A stretch of 9,613 nucleotides of DNA from Megamonas hypermegale (GTDB lineage: Bacteria; Bacillota; Negativicutes; Selenomonadales; Selenomonadaceae): assembly GCA_002314325.1 (NCBI GenBank), contig DCFC01000010.1, forward strand, positions 67,847 to 77,459, in the 5' to 3' direction. Position 1 is the first letter of the stretch, and every line of letters begins with the position of its first letter. The notes beneath the pieces are model-generated. The model saw only the letters and a list, made by a program, of their open reading frames with translations, was not told where the DNA came from and did no database searches. A program made the position numbers and the translations under genes. Shown piece after piece: positions 1-7,465 of this stretch.

Positions 1-40
1 AAATCTCTTATGGGCTACGAACCCAAGCGTTTTCTTTTTG

Positions 41-75
41 GGTACTTTTTCTTTGCGCAACAAAGAAAAAGTACC
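41..75. repeat. Perfect 15-bp palindrome (hairpin) at the left edge
   Basis: The arm GGTACTTTTTCTTTG (41-55) is exactly complementary to CAAAGAAAAAGTACC (61-75), with a 5-base loop. A second possible stem, ACCCAA (21-26) with TTGGGT (38-43), overlaps the first arm, so the two folds compete. The hairpin lies downstream of the minus-strand flavoprotein gene. It could help end that transcript, but its perfection and the surrounding inverted sequences look more like a dispersed palindromic repeat. A short part of it, AAAAAGTACC, reappears at 9582-9591. Confidence 0.75.
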
Positions 76-76
76 T

Positions 77-95
77 GGCGCAATTACATTGCGCC
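77..95 (-). terminator. GC-rich hairpin after the flavoprotein gene, possible terminator
   Basis: GGCGCAAT (77-84) pairs perfectly with ATTGCGCC (88-95) around a 3-base loop. Read on the minus strand it follows the stop codon of the flavoprotein gene by about 18 bases. The T-rich run comes only after a short spacer, where it forms the arm of the 41-75 palindrome. It is therefore not a textbook terminator, although the tandem hairpins together could stop or protect the transcript. Confidence 0.45.
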
Positions 96-113
96 AAACC
101 AATAAATAGCAAT

Positions 114-737
114 TTAGCGTACGAAGTTTGTCATTGTACGCTGTCCTGTTTGCGGCGGGTCGATTTTGCCTTTGGAGGCTTCAATCACTTTCATAATCCA
201 CGCCATATTGCGGCCGAGTTTTTGCATTACCTCGATGCCTTCAATATCTTCTTTGATTTCACCGATATTGAGCCCGTGAATATTATTCCAGTAATCAGCC
301 GTCGGCATAATCATTTCCATCGTGTTCAGATAAGCATTGAGCTGCTGGAACGTTTCGAGCGCACCGGAGCGGCGTACCGTAACGATGGATGCTCCTACTT
401 TATGATGCAGTTTGCTGCCTGCGGCAAGGAAAGCTCTGTCTAAAAAGCATTTCATCGTACCTGCAATACCGCCGTAATATACAGGCGATGCCAGTAAAAT
501 TCCGTCGGAAGATACCATTTTATCAATCCACTCGTTGACTTTGTCTTTTTGTACACAGTATCCGCTTCCCGTCTGTAAGCAGTTATAGCAGGCAAGACAG
601 CCGCGCACCTGTTGATTGCCCACCTGCACGATTTCAAAATCAATACCTTCTTTTTTAAGCTCTTCCCCGATAAAATTGAGTGCCTGTTCGCAGTTTCCGC
701 CTTTACGCGGGCTGCCGTTAAATGCTGTAACCTTCAT
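114..737 (-). CDS. Flavodoxin-fold NAD(P)H-dependent FMN reductase, iron-sulfur flavoprotein (Isf) type
   Basis: This 207-residue cytoplasmic redox protein belongs to the NADPH-dependent FMN reductase / flavodoxin-like family. The N-terminal phosphate-binding loop N7-G-S-P-R-K-G-G-N15 is the usual FMN-binding signature, and SPVYYGG near residues 85-91 fits the second flavin-contacting loop. Cysteines 47, 50, 53 and 61 form C-x2-C-x2-C-x7-C. This matches the compact motif known to bind a 4Fe-4S cluster in archaeal and clostridial iron-sulfur flavoproteins, so electron transfer between a cluster and FMN is likely. The physiological partner is unknown. Length is typical. The start is supported by AAGGAGAG about 8 bases upstream. 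It lies 56 bases after the nuclease gene on the same strand but has ordinary base composition, so co-transcription is uncertain. The exact substrate cannot be told from sequence. Confidence 0.88.
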   Translation of the reverse strand: MKVTAFNGSPRKGGNCEQALNFIGEELKKEGIDFEIVQVGNQQVRGCLACYNCLQTGSGYCVQKDKVNEWIDKMVSSDGILLASPVYYGGIAGTMKCFLDRAFLAAGSKLHHKVGASIVTVRRSGALETFQQLNAYLNTMEMIMPTADYWNNIHGLNIGEIKEDIEGIEVMQKLGRNMAWIMKVIEASKGKIDPPQTGQRTMTNFVR

Positions 738-793
738 AAAAATCTCTCCTTAATATATATTATTTAAACTAAGAATAGTTTTTAACTCAAACT

Positions 794-2101
794 TTATTCA
801 TAAAAATAATACCTTTTAGCTCGCCTAAAACCTGCATTTTCTGCTTCTTCAACAGTAAGTGCCATAAATTCTCCGTTTTTAGATATATCCGTTCTTTTAT
901 ACTGTTGATCAAAAGGCAAATGATAAATCTTTTCTCCATTATTTATATTACACTTAATAAGAGGATACATATCTAAAGCTAAATTTTCTTTATATTCAAC
1001 TCCTAAAGCATTAGCAAAATTTTTAGCTGTTTCACTCAATGTAATATTAGTTACTATTTTAGGAACTATTATCTTATTTTTTATCAAATCATACGCTGAG
1101 TTATAACTTTTATATTCTGTTTGTAACTTATTTATACATATTTCTAAAGTTGTTCCCAATAATTGATTAACAACATTTTCATGAATAAGTTTTTTCTTAC
1201 TCCAATATTTACATTGAATAATATACATTTTTTTATCTTTTATGCAAATTAAATCTCTACCTAAATCTTGCAAGCCTTGTTCCTGTCCATAATATTCCAC
1301 TTTATATCCCAATTGTTCCATACGATAGCCTACATAACTTTCATAATCATAACCTAATCTTGTTTTTGTTTTCTTTCTATGAAAATACCAATTTTCTAAT
1401 GCACGTTGATATTTTTCATTAGTAGGCAACTTTTCATATTCTTCCTTAGATAAATACAGTCTAATATTATCTTCATTTTCCCTAATAGTTTCTTCATTTT
1501 CAACTATTTCATATATGTAGTCATCATTATGTTCAACATCATCTACCAATTCTGGAAGAGAAGGAAATAAACTTTCATAAAGAGAACATTTATATTCCAT
1601 TTCTTTAGCTTTTACTATCCATACTTTTTTCTCTTTTGAAATTGCTCTTACTTCTTCAGCTCCTTTTTTTGCTGGTCTTTTCTTATTTTCCAATTTTTGA
1701 GCTAAATATTCATCACTTTGTTCTACTAAATCATTATAAAAATTAGCTAACACAGGAATATGCTCTATTCTACTATTAGCTATTTTTATTGTATTTTCCA
1801 TATACTTAATTTGACCATTTGCTAGGATTATCGTTTTTCTCATCTGCTCATTTTTAATATTTAAATCTGCTATCTGATTTTCCATTTGAACTAATTTATT
1901 ACTTTTATTTAGATAATCTTGATTTATGTTATTAAATTCTTTTTTTAGTTGACTAAATCTTAGCAATAAATTACTTCCATTTTTTACCGCATTATTTAAA
2001 TCTGAAGTAAGTTTTTCAATTTCAGGATTTTTTGATTTTTTACCTAAAACATATGCTATGATAAAAAAAATTACTATAAAAGTTACTATAATTATTCCCA
2101 T
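794..2101 (-). CDS. Membrane-anchored coiled-coil protein with Mrr-like restriction endonuclease domain
   Basis: The predicted protein has 435 residues in four parts. Residues 2-19 form one hydrophobic transmembrane helix. Residues about 25-140 are a long polar coiled coil, continuing into a charged segment (KKRPAKKGAEEVR, 140-152) and a linker. Residues about 248-350 resemble a PD-(D/E)XK nuclease of the Mrr type, with E254, the D279-L-G-R-D283 segment and Q296-C-K298 giving the D...QxK active-site pattern. The last 50 residues (KIYHLPF to GFRRAKRYYF) form a small separate module. The architecture recalls RmuC (anchor, coiled coil, nuclease fold), but the nuclease core is Mrr-like. It may cleave modified or foreign DNA at the membrane; this is inference. 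No methylase or specificity gene is adjacent, so it is an orphan. The gene is much richer in A+T than its neighbours, suggesting transfer. The ATG at 2101 is chosen because GAGGTG precedes it by 10 bases. Confidence 0.82.
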   Translation of the reverse strand: MGIIIVTFIVIFFIIAYVLGKKSKNPEIEKLTSDLNNAVKNGSNLLLRFSQLKKEFNNINQDYLNKSNKLVQMENQIADLNIKNEQMRKTIILANGQIKYMENTIKIANSRIEHIPVLANFYNDLVEQSDEYLAQKLENKKRPAKKGAEEVRAISKEKKVWIVKAKEMEYKCSLYESLFPSLPELVDDVEHNDDYIYEIVENEETIRENEDNIRLYLSKEEYEKLPTNEKYQRALENWYFHRKKTKTRLGYDYESYVGYRMEQLGYKVEYYGQEQGLQDLGRDLICIKDKKMYIIQCKYWSKKKLIHENVVNQLLGTTLEICINKLQTEYKSYNSAYDLIKNKIIVPKIVTNITLSETAKNFANALGVEYKENLALDMYPLIKCNINNGEKIYHLPFDQQYKRTDISKNGEFMALTVEEAENAGFRRAKRYYFYE

Positions 2102-2111
2102 AATATTAATA

Positions 2112-2117
2112 CACCTC
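2112..2117 (-). promoter_or_regulatory. Ribosome binding site that fixes the nuclease start
   Basis: GAGGTG on the minus strand lies 10 bases before the ATG at 2101. An in-frame upstream ATG at 2119 overlaps this site by one base and has no good ribosome site of its own, so the longer reading (six extra residues) is unlikely. Confidence 0.7.
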
Positions 2118-2151
2118 ATATAAAATTAAATTTACTACCTAAACATTAATT

Positions 2152-2180
2152 ATTATATCAAATGCAATAATATCAATGAA
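2152..2180 (-). promoter_or_regulatory. Candidate sigma-A promoter for the nuclease gene
   Basis: On the minus strand a perfect TATAAT (-10, 2152-2157) is preceded by TTCATT (2175-2180) with a 17-base spacer. The -35 matches the consensus poorly and the region is very A+T-rich, so chance resemblance is possible. It sits between the iol terminator and the gene start, where a promoter is expected. Confidence 0.4.
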
Positions 2181-2208
2181 TATTTTTATAATTTAATTTT
2201 AAGACAAA

Positions 2209-2236
2209 AAGCCCCGTATATGAGAATACGAGGCTT
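2209..2236 (-). terminator. Rho-independent terminator of the inositol operon
   Basis: AAGCCTCGTAT and ATACGGGGCTT form an 11-bp stem (one G-T wobble) around a 6-base loop, followed on the minus strand by a short T run. It begins about 27 bases after the iolD stop codon. The other side of the stem is also T-rich, so it could work in both directions, but the only gene running into it is iolD. Confidence 0.85.
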
Positions 2237-2263
2237 TCTTTTATTTTGAAAATTAACTTTCGA

Positions 2264-4213
2264 TTAATACTGTCTAGCTTTAGCGAGTTCAGCCATGAGC
2301 ACTTTGTATGCTTCCTGTACAGTTTTACTCTTGGAAACTGCCGGCTGACCTACACGCCACCAGTGGCCGTAGCCGTGAAGCATTGTTTTCGGCAATACTT
2401 TGATATCGATAAGCGTGGATACAGTCTGTTTTGCTGCATCTTCAAGTGCTGCCTGCAATTCTTCAGCCGTCGTAACTTTATAAGTTTTGCAGCCGTAGGA
2501 AGCAGCATTCATTGCGAAGTCTACCGGAACGAAGCCGCCGTCGAGTTTGCCCGTTTCTTCATTTCTGAAGCGGAATTCCGTACCGAAGCTGCCCATACCG
2601 TGTTCAATTTCGAGGTTGTTGATGCAGCCGAATGTCATGTTGTCGAACAGCATGATATTGATTTTTTTATGTTCCTGAATGGAAGTAGGCAATTCGGAAT
2701 GAAGCATCATGTAGGAACCGTCGCCGACCATGGAATAAACTTCTTTGTCTGGTTCAGCCATTTTTACGCCGAGTGCGGCATTTACTTCATAACCCATGCA
2801 GGAGAAACCGTATTCAACATGGTACGTATGCGGATTGTATACGCGCCAGCCTCTCTGCAAGTCGCCAGGCATGGAGCCGGATGCACCTACAACGATACCG
2901 CCGTTTTTAGCAACGAACTGGTTGATAACACCGAGAGCGCGGCTCTGAGTCAGAACGGAACCGGTGATGTTTTTAAATTCTTCAAATACTTTGTCCGTAT
3001 CGAGCGCATCGTCGATTTCCGGAACGAAGTCTTTACCAGTGTATTCAATGTTATAGAGACGGTCAGTTTCTGCTACGTATTTAGCTTTAACTGCAGCCAG
3101 TTCTTCTTTTGTATAAGCGGATTTCCAGCCTGTTTTTTCGAGTTCAGCATCAATTGCTTCCAGTGCCACTTTTGCATCGGCTACAACCTGAACGCCGTCG
3201 AGTTTGTAAGCGTGGAATTCGGAAACGTTGATGTTGAGGTAGGAAACTTCCGGGTTCTGGAAAATCCATTTGGAGGAAGTAGTAAAGTCAGTGTATCTTG
3301 TGCCGACACCGATTACGAGGTCAGCTTCTTTAGCGATTTCGTTAGCGGAAACGCAGCCTGTTTCGCCGAGACCGTTCATGTTCATCGGGTCGTCCCAAAC
3401 GATAATACCTTTGCCGGCCTGTGTTTCGCCGAACGGAATGTTGTATTTGTTAGCAAATTCTCTGAATGTATCCCATGCTTCGGAATATTTTACACCGCCG
3501 CCGCAAACGAGCATCGGTTTTTTCTTGGAAGTGATGAGTTTGATTGCGTCTTCAACCATAGCTTTCGTAGCCGGACGACGGTCAATGCGGTGAACGCGTT
3601 TCTGGAAGAAATATTCCGGATAATCGTATGCTTCACCTTCAACGTCCTGCGGCAGAGCGATTGTTACAGCACCCGTATCAGCCGGGTCAGTGAGTACGCG
3701 CATAGCATTAATGCAGGCAGTCATAAGCTGTTCCGGACGGGATACTCTGTCCCAGTATTTGGAAACGGCACGGAAAGCATCGTTTGTGCTGATGGAAAGG
3801 TCATGCGGCTGTTCCATCTGCTGAAGTACAGGGTCCGGCTGACGAGTTGCATAAACATCGCCCGGCAGGAACAGTACAGGAATGCAGTTTGCAGTTGCAG
3901 TTGCAGCAGCCGTTATCATGTTGGCAGCGCCAGGGCCTACGGAAGACGTGCAGGCATAAATCTGTTTTCTTCTCATCTGTTTAGCATAACCCATAGCAGC
4001 ATGAGCCATACCCTGTTCGTTGCGTCCCTGATGTACGATTAAATCGCCGGCATCTTCTTCCAGTGCCTGGCCGAGACCGATAACGTTGCCGTGACCGAAG
4101 ATAGTGAAGATACCTTTGAACATTTTATTCTGTTTGCCATCAAATTCGATGTACTGATTATTTAAGAATTTTACTAAAGCCTGAGCTACAGTAAGACGAA
4201 TTGTTTTTGCCAT
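2264..4213 (-). CDS. iolD: IolD, 3D-(3,5/4)-trihydroxycyclohexane-1,2-dione acylhydrolase (thiamine diphosphate dependent)
   Basis: This cytoplasmic enzyme hydrolyses the ring of 3D-(3,5/4)-trihydroxycyclohexane-1,2-dione to 5-deoxy-glucuronate in myo-inositol breakdown. The 649 residues follow the three-domain plan of thiamine diphosphate enzymes such as acetolactate synthase. The N-terminal Pyr domain has the cofactor-activating glutamate E66 in HQGRNEQG. A central domain spans about 215-355. The C-terminal PP domain has the GDGS motif at 497-500 and the metal-ligand asparagine region DNMTFG at 524-529. The insert [22 protein letters not shown] near residues 22-43 is typical of IolD rather than acetolactate synthase. 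Length is normal and no lesion is visible. It is the last gene of the operon. AAAGGA lies 11 bases before the start, and the iolC-iolD gap of 114 bases holds a large hairpin. A strong terminator follows. Confidence 0.96.
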   Translation of the reverse strand: MAKTIRLTVAQALVKFLNNQYIEFDGKQNKMFKGIFTIFGHGNVIGLGQALEEDAGDLIVHQGRNEQGMAHAAMGYAKQMRRKQIYACTSSVGPGAANMITAAATATANCIPVLFLPGDVYATRQPDPVLQQMEQPHDLSISTNDAFRAVSKYWDRVSRPEQLMTACINAMRVLTDPADTGAVTIALPQDVEGEAYDYPEYFFQKRVHRIDRRPATKAMVEDAIKLITSKKKPMLVCGGGVKYSEAWDTFREFANKYNIPFGETQAGKGIIVWDDPMNMNGLGETGCVSANEIAKEADLVIGVGTRYTDFTTSSKWIFQNPEVSYLNINVSEFHAYKLDGVQVVADAKVALEAIDAELEKTGWKSAYTKEELAAVKAKYVAETDRLYNIEYTGKDFVPEIDDALDTDKVFEEFKNITGSVLTQSRALGVINQFVAKNGGIVVGASGSMPGDLQRGWRVYNPHTYHVEYGFSCMGYEVNAALGVKMAEPDKEVYSMVGDGSYMMLHSELPTSIQEHKKINIMLFDNMTFGCINNLEIEHGMGSFGTEFRFRNEETGKLDGGFVPVDFAMNAASYGCKTYKVTTAEELQAALEDAAKQTVSTLIDIKVLPKTMLHGYGHWWRVGQPAVSKSKTVQEAYKVLMAELAKARQY

Positions 4214-4244
4214 TAAATAGTCAATCCTTTCATCCTCAATTATT

Positions 4245-4299
4245 AGCAGGTTTAATGCCTGATGATTTTATATTCTCTTCTCATCAGGCATTTCCTGCT
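4245..4299 (-). other. Large intercistronic hairpin between iolC and iolD
   Basis: AATGCCTGATGA (4254-4265) pairs perfectly with TCATCAGGCATT (4281-4292) around a 15-base loop. Outside a small internal loop, AGCAGG (4245-4250) pairs with CCTGCT (4294-4299). No T run follows on either strand, so termination is unlikely. The position inside an operon suggests an RNA processing or stabilising element that sets iolD expression apart from the upstream genes; this role is inferred. Confidence 0.75.
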
Positions 4300-4327
4300 T
4301 TATAGATTACGACTTTTTATTTCTTTT

Positions 4328-5359
4328 TTATAATACGATTTTCCATTCAACCGGAGTGATAACCTGTTCTGCTGCATGTTCTTTAATGAAAGCATCAATA
4401 GCAGCAGCATCCTGCATTGCTTCGGAGCAGCTGTGGCTTGCAACAACCATTGCAGCATGAGCCGTGCCGTGACGCAGGGAATCGGATAAGCTCCAGCCTT
4501 CCAACAGACCGTAGATGAATGCGGAAGCATAAGCATCGCCGCCGCCGAAGGATTTTAAGAGTTTAATCTTGTAGGAGTCAACTTTGAATGCTTCTTTGTC
4601 TGCACCGTAAGCAACGGAACCTTTTTTACCGTGTTTAATGATGACGATTTTGTTGCCGAAACCGAGATATTTTTCCGCGATTTCATAATCTGCTACATCA
4701 TTTTCTTCCGGCAGATATTCAGCTAAGTTGAATTCTTCACGGGAACCGATGATAACATCGCTCATGCGGCCGACGAGAGAGTAGTAAACTGCGATATCAG
4801 CTTTGCTTCTCCAGTTGTATTCACGATAGTCGATATCGAAAATAACTTTTGTGCCGTGTTTTTTCGCATAATTGATAGCCATGAGGCAAGCTTCACGGGA
4901 AGGGCTGGCAGCAAGAGCAGTACCGGAAATGAGCAGGATTTTGCTCTGAGCAATATAGTCTTCCGAAATATCTTCTGGGCTGATTACAAAATCGGCAGCC
5001 ATGTTTCTGTACATTAAAATGCTGCTTTCTGTAGGGCTTTTGATTTCAGTAAAAGTAAGACCGAGTTTTTCGCCGTTTTTAGCTCTTACCATCTGAGTAG
5101 TATCGATGCCTCTTTCATTGAAGAAGTTAACAATGAAATCGCCGAACTGGTCATCGGATACGGAGCCGATAAAGCCTACTTTTTTACCGAGTTTATTTAC
5201 GCCGACAGCGATATTTCCCGGGCTGCCGCCGAGATACATAGTAAAAGTTCTTACTTTATCCAAAGTACGATGAATTTCATTTGGGTTGAAATCGATAGTT
5301 GCTCTACCGATTAAAACGATATCCATTGGTTTTGTCTGGTCAAATTCTATTAAAGCCAT
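4328..5359 (-). CDS. iolC: IolC, 5-dehydro-2-deoxygluconokinase (PfkB family)
   Basis: This ATP-dependent sugar kinase converts 5-dehydro-2-deoxy-D-gluconate to its 6-phosphate, the substrate of the aldolase encoded just upstream. The 343-residue protein is a full-length ribokinase/PfkB member. The first signature is around GGSPGNIAVG (44-53). FDIDYRE (174-180) is a segment typical of IolC. The second signature is FGGGDAY (271-277), where D275 is the expected catalytic base; GGGD replaces the commoner GAGD, a conservative change. The start is supported by AAGGAGAT about 7 bases upstream. Only 19 bases separate it from the aldolase stop, so the two are surely co-transcribed. PfkB kinases differ in substrate, and the iolC call rests on the IolC-like N-terminus plus the adjacent iolD and aldolase. 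Confidence 0.94.
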   Translation of the reverse strand: MALIEFDQTKPMDIVLIGRATIDFNPNEIHRTLDKVRTFTMYLGGSPGNIAVGVNKLGKKVGFIGSVSDDQFGDFIVNFFNERGIDTTQMVRAKNGEKLGLTFTEIKSPTESSILMYRNMAADFVISPEDISEDYIAQSKILLISGTALAASPSREACLMAINYAKKHGTKVIFDIDYREYNWRSKADIAVYYSLVGRMSDVIIGSREEFNLAEYLPEENDVADYEIAEKYLGFGNKIVIIKHGKKGSVAYGADKEAFKVDSYKIKLLKSFGGGDAYASAFIYGLLEGWSLSDSLRHGTAHAAMVVASHSCSEAMQDAAAIDAFIKEHAAEQVITPVEWKIVL

Positions 5360-5378
5360 ATCCTTATCTCCTTCGATA

Positions 5379-6224
5379 TTATAATTTATTTTTCAAGCCG
5401 AATATTTCCATATGTTTCATTATGTTTTCACAAGTTGCATTCACTGCCGCATCACTGAATGTGAAGAAGTTTGCGTCCGGATTTTCTTTTGCCACTTCTT
5501 TGAAGCGTTTGGCTACGCTGTCGTAAGAAGCCGTTGCAATATTGATTTTCTTAATGCCGCCTTCAATGCAGTTTCTGAAATCCTGCGCCGTAAGACCCGT
5601 GCCGCCGTGCAATACGAGCGGGCATTTTACTTCAGCTGCGATTTCTTTCAAGCGGTCAATACGCAGATGCGGAGTTTCCTTATAATTGCCGTGAGCTGTG
5701 CCGATTGCTACAGCCAGAGCGTCAACGCCTGTTTCTTCCGCAAAGCGTTTTGCTTCTTCCACGCTGGTAATAGCAATGTCTACTGCTTTATAATCGCCTT
5801 CTGCACCGCCGACGCGGCCGATTTCACCTTCAACGTCAGCGCCGTACGATTTTGCCAGTGCGATTACTTCTTTCGTCTTAGCGATATTTTCTTCCAGCGG
5901 ATACTTGGAGCCGTCAAACATTACGGACGTAAAACCGAGGTCAAGCGCCAGTTTAATCGTTTCCATCGTGCCGCCGTGGTCGAGGTGTACCGCAATCGGT
6001 ACACTGCTTGCTTTGGCAGCCGCCATCATGATAGGTCCTAAAATATTGAGCGGGGAATATCTGAGTCTGCCTTCAGCAATCTGTATAATGATAGGAGCCT
6101 GCATCGTTTCTGCCGCTTTGATTGCGCCCATAGCCATTTCCATGTTGGAAACGTTGAACGAACCGATAGCGTAGGTATTATCCTTTACAGAACCAAGGAG
6201 CTCGCTTAATTTAGCTAATGCCAT
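5379..6224 (-). CDS. iolJ: Class II aldolase, probable 6-phospho-5-dehydro-2-deoxygluconate aldolase (IolJ)
   Basis: This zinc-dependent class II aldolase has 281 residues, like fructose-bisphosphate and tagatose-bisphosphate aldolases of the FbaA/GatY/IolJ group. The visible active site is HLDHG (80-84), with catalytic D82 and zinc ligand H83. The other zinc ligands are H178 in TAHGNY and H206 in LHGGTG. The phosphate-binding segments are GGTG (207-210) and NIAT (228-231). In this operon the expected reaction is cleavage of 2-deoxy-5-keto-gluconate 6-phosphate into dihydroxyacetone phosphate and malonate semialdehyde. That substrate is inferred from its place between the dehydrogenase and iolC; sequence alone would also allow fructose-bisphosphate aldolase. 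A strong AGGAGG lies 8 bases before the start. The gaps to its neighbours are 24 and 19 bases, the tightest in the operon. Confidence 0.9.
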   Translation of the reverse strand: MALAKLSELLGSVKDNTYAIGSFNVSNMEMAMGAIKAAETMQAPIIIQIAEGRLRYSPLNILGPIMMAAAKASSVPIAVHLDHGGTMETIKLALDLGFTSVMFDGSKYPLEENIAKTKEVIALAKSYGADVEGEIGRVGGAEGDYKAVDIAITSVEEAKRFAEETGVDALAVAIGTAHGNYKETPHLRIDRLKEIAAEVKCPLVLHGGTGLTAQDFRNCIEGGIKKINIATASYDSVAKRFKEVAKENPDANFFTFSDAAVNATCENIMKHMEIFGLKNKL

Positions 6225-6248
6225 TTTTTTCTCCTCCTAAAGCACTAA

Positions 6249-7415
6249 TTAGTCAAATAATTTTTTATAAATTGCAATGATATCTTCTTTAGAAGGCTGT
6301 TTCATCGTATTGGACGGGCTGCCGCTGTCGAGTGCGTCCGTTGCCATTTTGTCGAGCTGAGCGAAGAAATCATCTTTCGTGAAGCCGCCTTTAGCGAGAA
6401 CTTCTTCCGTAGACGGAATGCCGAGTTCTTTGCAGAAGCGTGTTACTTCAGCTACGAATGCTTTAGCTGCATCCATATCAGCCGTATTTTCATCAGCCAC
6501 ACCCATGATGCGAGCGATTTCAGCAAATCTTGCCGTATTTTCCTGAATAGCAAATTCCATGCAGGCCGGAAGTAAAATTGCATTGGATAAACCGTGCGGA
6601 ACATGGAACAGAGCACCGATTGGACGGCTCATGCCGTGAACGATAGTAACGGAAGAGTTATTAAATGCGATACCGGCTTCAGTTGCGCCGAGAGCCATCT
6701 GCATTCTAGCCTGTTCGTTTTTGCCGTCAGCATAGCAGATTGGCAGGTTTTTATGAATACGTTTGATAGCGGATAATGCAAATGTATCAGAAAGCGGCTG
6801 AGCTTTTCTGGAAGTGTATGCTTCAACAGCATGGCAGAGAGCATCAACACCAGTATTGGCAGTAACGGAAGGAGGAGCTGTCATCGTGAATGCCGGGTCT
6901 ACAACAGCCAGTGCCGGTAATACGGAAGGGCCGGCAAGCAGCATTTTTACATTGTTTTCAGTATCATTGATGATTGTGAACTGAGTTGCTTCGGAGCCTG
7001 TGCCTGCCGTAGTCGGGATAGCTACGAGATACGGAACATTTACATTTATTGTTTTGTGCATGAAATCGCTGATTTTTTCTGCACCGCTTGCAACCATTAC
7101 GCCGATGGATTTTGCAGTATCCATTGGGCTGCCGCCGCCGAGAGCAATGAGGAAATCACAGCCGTTTGCTTTGTATGCTTCAACACCGGCTGCCACCATT
7201 TTATCGCTCGGTTCGCCTGTTACACCGTCAAACACTGCATATTCAATATTATGAGCATCCAGTGCAGCCGTAACTTTTGCCACATTACCGAATTTAATCA
7301 TGAATGTATCAGTTACGATTAAGGCTTTTGTACCTTTGCCTTCAATATTTGCACCAAGTTCATTGATTGCACCTACACCAGATAAAATTTTAGATGGAAC
7401 TAAGAAAACGCCCAT
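6249..7415 (-). CDS. Iron-containing alcohol dehydrogenase, candidate malonate-semialdehyde reductase
   Basis: This 388-residue group III (iron-type) alcohol dehydrogenase is of usual family length. The N-terminal half binds the nicotinamide cofactor, with GGGSPMD at 93-99 and PTTAGTGSE at 134-142. The metal ligands are D191 and H195 in GVDALCH, H260 in the VHGMSRP segment, and H274 in FHVPHG. It is the first gene of the inositol operon, 24 bases before the aldolase, with AAGGAG 9 bases before its ATG. The operon makes malonate semialdehyde and contains no oxidising dehydrogenase (iolA), so reduction to 3-hydroxypropionate is the most economical proposal for its role. This is inference from context. 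Lactaldehyde, propanediol or butanol dehydrogenase activity cannot be excluded by sequence. Residue D99 after GGGSPM often favours NAD(H) in this family. Confidence 0.92.
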   Translation of the reverse strand: MGVFLVPSKILSGVGAINELGANIEGKGTKALIVTDTFMIKFGNVAKVTAALDAHNIEYAVFDGVTGEPSDKMVAAGVEAYKANGCDFLIALGGGSPMDTAKSIGVMVASGAEKISDFMHKTINVNVPYLVAIPTTAGTGSEATQFTIINDTENNVKMLLAGPSVLPALAVVDPAFTMTAPPSVTANTGVDALCHAVEAYTSRKAQPLSDTFALSAIKRIHKNLPICYADGKNEQARMQMALGATEAGIAFNNSSVTIVHGMSRPIGALFHVPHGLSNAILLPACMEFAIQENTARFAEIARIMGVADENTADMDAAKAFVAEVTRFCKELGIPSTEEVLAKGGFTKDDFFAQLDKMATDALDSGSPSNTMKQPSKEDIIAIYKKLFD

Positions 7416-7465
7416 TATTTGTCACTCCTTAAATAAATTTCATTTATATCTTTTGTTTTTGGATA

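Noticed and set aside
766..781. Small hairpin AAACTA/TAGTTT between the nuclease and flavoprotein genes as a terminator
   Set aside because: A 6-bp A+T-rich stem without a T run in the direction of transcription is too weak to call.
2246..4042. Long plus-strand open frame (598 codons) opposite iolD
   Set aside because: It lies entirely antisense to a full-length, well-recognised iolD. Its translation is full of Cys, Phe, Ser and His with no domain, and no convincing ribosome site was noticed. It is a by-product of iolD codon use.
4300..4536. Minus-strand frame overlapping the 3' end of iolC
   Set aside because: It is out of frame with iolC, has no ribosome site and no recognisable product.
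5412..6041. Plus-strand open frame of 209 codons opposite the aldolase
   Set aside because: It is antisense to a complete aldolase with intact active site, and its translation has the same Cys/Phe-rich character as other antisense frames here.
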